A stretch of DNA of 64,000 nucleotides from contig CAYPIY010000006.1 in the NCBI GenBank assembly GCA_964410965.1, positions 248,001 to 312,000 of the forward strand. The letters are read 5' to 3'. Both the position numbers and the translations under genes were made by a program. Source of the DNA: JBBIRG01 sp964410965. Lineage in GTDB: Bacteria; CLD3; SB21; JBBIRG01. Positions 62,642 through 64,000 of the stretch are shown in pieces; the stretch's first letter is position 1, and each line of letters opens with the position of its first letter. The notes under the pieces were generated by a model. That model ran no database searches. It was not told where the DNA came from and saw nothing but the letters and a program-made list of their open reading frames with translations.

Positions 62642-63289
62642 TTAGAGCATATGCTGATTATGATACAATTCAGCGATCTCAGCAAACGGTTTCTTCTGCA
62701 TAACCAAGTTCAATAACTCACCTATAACTGTTTCGGTACTGATTGCGAATCGCAACACATCCGGCTGGTCACCCGGATTGAAAGGGATACATTCAAGGGT
62801 TTTTTCTGAAAACCGGCTGAACCATACCGCGAAAAAACCAGCCATCATGACGATGAGGTTATCCTGAGCGGTCAAAGAGGGAGAAAGAAAGAATGGATTT
62901 TTCAGTTCGATGACATAATATTTGTTTCCCTCAATGAGCCTGAATTGTCCGATTCCCATATAACTGAAGTTGGTGTTCAGGTTTTCGATCACGTCATCTT
63001 TTAGAAAATCCTGGGGTCTCAAATCAGTGTCTTGCGAATCTCTTTCACAATGGGAGGAAATGGATTCGTAATAAATTTCGCCCCATTTTTTTCCTGTTTC
63101 GTACCAGATGATGTCACTGCCATCGCCGGTCTTTTTCAAAAGCACCTCGGACATGGTATTGAGGAAATCAGAATCGATTATTCCGTGCCTGTTACTTTCC
63201 TGAGTAAAAGCGTCCTGTATCAGCAAGGCGCCTTGACTTGTAAGGTTTTGATGTTTTAAGACCGAAGAAAGTTCATGGGATGAAGTCAT
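62642..63289 (-). CDS. V4R-like protein lacking the Cys cluster
   Basis: This 215-residue paralogue of the protein at 61124-61804 shares IWYETGKKWGEIYYESI, MGIGQFRLIEGNKYYVIEL, MMAGFFAVWFSRFSEKTLEC and a helical tail (IGELLNLVMQKKPFAEIAEL). The metal-type cysteines of the paralogue are mostly gone (ECIPFNPGDQPDVLRF, one Cys left), so ligand binding must differ. It is the first gene of the minus-strand cluster; its promoter is in the gap before the divergent PTPS gene. A role in sensing or cargo choice for the ParA-like ATPase is a guess from order. Confidence 0.72.
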   Translation of the reverse strand: MTSSHELSSVLKHQNLTSQGALLIQDAFTQESNRHGIIDSDFLNTMSEVLLKKTGDGSDIIWYETGKKWGEIYYESISSHCERDSQDTDLRPQDFLKDDVIENLNTNFSYMGIGQFRLIEGNKYYVIELKNPFFLSPSLTAQDNLIVMMAGFFAVWFSRFSEKTLECIPFNPGDQPDVLRFAISTETVIGELLNLVMQKKPFAEIAELYHNQHML

Positions 63290-63421
63290 AATGTTATTAT
63301 TTTTGGTTTATAAGTTTATCTCCTGAAGCTATGGTTTTTTGAAAAATAAAGCAATGAAAAATATTTGAAATTCAGTTAGGCCTCAGGAGCATTCGGTAAG
63401 ATTTACAGCGTTGTAATTCAG

Positions 63422-63450
63422 TTGTAATTAGTACAAATCATTTTCATAAT
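63422..63450 (+). promoter_or_regulatory. Candidate promoter for the PTPS-family gene
   Basis: TTGTAA at 63422-63427 and CATAAT at 63445-63450 with a 17-base spacer. The -35 lies in a short direct repeat (TTGTAATT at 63411 and 63422) and a TTGTA/TACAA inverted repeat, possible regulator sites. Called by pattern only. Confidence 0.4.
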
Positions 63451-63527
63451 TCAATTGCAAATGAAGTTTTTTTTTTACATCTTCCGTCAGATTGGTTTGG
63501 CAGCCTTTTCATGGAGAAAGAATACGG

Positions 63528-64000
63528 ATGTCCAGGTTTATTTTAACTCTTTCAAAGGAATATTTTAAGTTCAGTTCGGCTCATTTTACGATTTTCAACG
63601 ACAGTGAACTGGAATGCCTTCACGGTCATAATTACAGGGTTGAGGTAAAAGTTGAATCCCGCGAGATTGACAATGGGTTTGTCATTGAGTTTCGGCAGCT
63701 GAAGAAAATTGTGAAAGTTCTCTGCGATGACCTCAATGAGAAAGTGCTGATACCAGCAGATGCCCCGTTTCTAAGCATTGCCAAGCAACAGGACCAGTTC
63801 ATGATTCAGTTTAACGGCGCCGGTTTCGTAAAGCATTACAGCCTGCCCTGCGAAGATGTGGAAATTCTACAGATGCCCAATGTCACAGTAGAATGTCTCG
63901 CTAAATACATTTGCGAAGCACTGGTAAAAAAAGTTAAAAGTTTGTTCGGCGATGACCTTCGCTCTGACCGGTTTTACCAATCTATGATTTCCGTGTCAGT
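63528..64000 (+). CDS. 6-pyruvoyltetrahydropterin synthase/QueD family protein, PTPS-III-like, partial (3' end outside window)
   Basis: The first 157 residues of a COG0720 tunnelling-fold enzyme are present. Zinc ligands are His19 (SSAHF) and His32/His34 in LHGHNY; VIEFRQLKK follows as in the family. QueD has a catalytic Cys four residues before HGH (CxxxHGH). Here that position is Leu28 and the sequence is ELECLHGH, giving the ExxHGH pattern (Glu29) described for PTPS-III, which replaces FolB in folate synthesis. The sequence between about 77 and 115 is not typical of short QueD. GGAG precedes the ATG. A queuosine role is less likely despite tgt at the other window end. Confidence 0.8.
   Translation, partial: MSRFILTLSKEYFKFSSAHFTIFNDSELECLHGHNYRVEVKVESREIDNGFVIEFRQLKKIVKVLCDDLNEKVLIPADAPFLSIAKQQDQFMIQFNGAGFVKHYSLPCEDVEILQMPNVTVECLAKYICEALVKKVKSLFGDDLRSDRFYQSMISVS

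Noticed and set aside
1..64000. tgt at the left end and a PTPS/QueD homologue at the right end as a queuosine gene cluster
   Set aside because: They are 62 kb apart, on opposite strands, and the PTPS active site is of the folate-type ExxHGH pattern.

Overview
The window is a gene-dense, mid-GC bacterial chromosome segment with no gap longer than 300 bases between genes. I see no tRNA, rRNA, insertion sequence, prophage or CRISPR array. Several traits point to the FCB superphylum, in an uncultured lineage near Calditrichota, KSB1 or Marinimicrobia rather than a classic Bacteroidetes. Two secreted proteins end in type IX secretion (Por) sorting tails of the NYPNPFN type. A bacterial geranylgeranylglyceryl phosphate synthase is present. 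Tandem BNR/sortilin-type repeats and many FCB-style TPR proteins occur. The exact phylum is an inference.

Layout. 1-3.8 kb (minus strand): dxr, rseP and the 5' part of tgt. 3.9-11 kb (plus): a receiver-kinase hybrid, comF, a lipid kinase, a Crp/Fnr regulator, a large hybrid kinase and a receiver-PATAN-roadblock regulator. 11-17.4 kb (plus): PHP phosphoesterase, a RelA/SpoT-like protein of the TIGR04552 type, HAD hydrolase, methyltransferase, pyrimidine nucleoside phosphorylase, then an ECF sigma factor with a toast-rack protein and a large TPR protein. 19-23 kb (minus): a membrane TPR protein and polA. 23-27 kb (plus): a tandem DUF2914 protein, a dicarboxylate/amino-acid symporter, a Cys-type CcmE and a sorting-tail protein. 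27-38 kb (mostly minus): ABC-F ATPase, M48 peptidase, DHH phosphoesterase, M23 peptidase, EEP-family hydrolase, NHL-repeat protein, nadE and a LexA-like S24 protein, interrupted by a plus-strand sigma/zinc anti-sigma pair.

38-53 kb (plus): maf and a RodZ-like protein lead into a chemosensory cluster: MCP, GGGP synthase, CheW, CheR-TPR, two-CW-CheW, MCP, CheA-REC, CheB, a receiver/kinase-like protein lacking the phosphoacceptor His, and a helical protein of unknown function. There is no CheY, CheZ, CheC or CheD, so the output may be phosphotransfer inside CheA-REC or an unlinked partner. 53-60.6 kb: an 1824-residue secreted repeat protein, small lipoproteins and thiol peroxidase. 60.7-63.3 kb (minus): a compact cluster of two V4R-like sensors around a ParA/MinD-type ATPase plus a small protein with three I-x-x-F-F motifs. 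I consider this the best candidate for an undescribed system. The window ends in a 6-carboxytetrahydropterin/pyruvoyltetrahydropterin synthase homologue whose active-site motif matches the folate-pathway PTPS-III type.

All functional calls are by eye from protein sequence; no database search was run.
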